A DNA stretch of 64,000 nt, taken from positions 1-64,000 of the forward strand of contig JALKBU010000117.1 of the NCBI GenBank assembly GCA_023091735.1, in the 5' to 3' direction. The position numbers and the translations under genes are program-made. Numbering within the stretch: position 1 is the stretch's first letter; each line of letters begins with the position of its first letter. This stretch comes from Trichomonas tenax. Its lineage: Eukaryota; Parabasalia; Trichomonadida; Trichomonadidae. Positions 63,823-64,000 of the stretch are shown piece after piece. The notes below the pieces were generated by a model. It saw nothing but the letters and a program-made list of their open reading frames with translations, searched no databases and had not been told where the DNA came from.

Positions 63823-64000
63823 TTTGTTTTGATTTTCCGATGTAAAAAAGTGCTAAATAAAAATTCTATTGTTAACATTTTTCTTTCACAAAATATTCTA
63901 TAAACTTTCTCAAAATTATCCTCTACCACATCAAAAATAATTCCACCTTTTTTGGCTTTCTCTCACGACAACACAGTGTTATATTTATGACATCACATCT

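Noticed and set aside
1..64000. tRNA, rRNA and CRISPR
   Set aside because: No cloverleaf-like, rRNA-like or regularly spaced direct repeat sequence was seen by eye; a covariance search would be needed for small RNAs.

Overview
The window looks like nuclear DNA of a trichomonad (Parabasalia), most likely Tritrichomonas or a close relative. It is very AT-rich and the long genes have no introns. Start codons lie a few bases downstream of Inr-like TCAYTWY sequences, so 5' UTRs would be very short. Three kinds of sequence are interleaved: well-kept single-copy housekeeping genes, decayed members of families typical of trichomonads (beta-helix surface proteins, VWA proteins, ABC and MATE transporters), and relics of a Maverick/Polinton-type element. 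The standard code is used. The assignment rests on gene content and promoter style. No rRNA or tRNA gene was seen to confirm it.

Layout. 0.3-1.5 kb: a broken 3'-5' exonuclease-like gene. 4-22 kb: mostly intact genes, namely an ARM/ataxin-10-like protein, CFAP410 (C21orf2), thymidylate kinase, a USP7-like deubiquitinase, an LRR protein, a VPS9-type Rab GEF candidate, a 1443-aa transmembrane hybrid histidine kinase, a possible BORCS5-like protein and a TBC Rab GAP. 22.7-31 kb: two intact unknown proteins (25.5 and 26.4 kb) among broken genes (a basic protein at 22.8 kb, VWA protein, sperm-tail PG-rich repeat protein, GT61-type glycosyltransferase). 31.3-45.1 kb: an accessory block with virus-like and Maverick-like ORFs (capsid-like, collagen-like fibre, HNH nuclease, small compact ORFs), two decayed beta-helix surface genes and a MATE transporter cut off where the capsid-like ORF begins. 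45-58.6 kb: large intact genes, namely a TTL-type polyglutamylase, TRM112, a HEATR5/Laa1-like HEAT-repeat protein and an 1810-aa IQ/Sfi1-like protein. 58.8-61.1 kb: two broken ABC transporter copies facing away from each other. 61.7-63.8 kb: a small protein with a possible initiator-binding-like winged helix, and an AAAP amino acid transporter.

How the genes fit together. Several products point to membrane traffic (VPS9, TBC, BORCS5-like, HEATR5-like) and to the flagellar/basal-body cytoskeleton (CFAP410, TTL, IQ/Sfi1-like, PG-rich repeats). Neighbours are not organised as operons.

The most notable non-coding signal is a recurring 11-bp element, TTTACATGTCA (reverse complement TGACATGTAAA). 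It occurs alone or in clusters of up to four, usually 30-130 bp upstream of start codons of unrelated genes, in both orientations and with small variants. A second is a symmetric E2F-type site (core TTTCCCGCGAAA) directly in front of the thymidylate kinase start codon.
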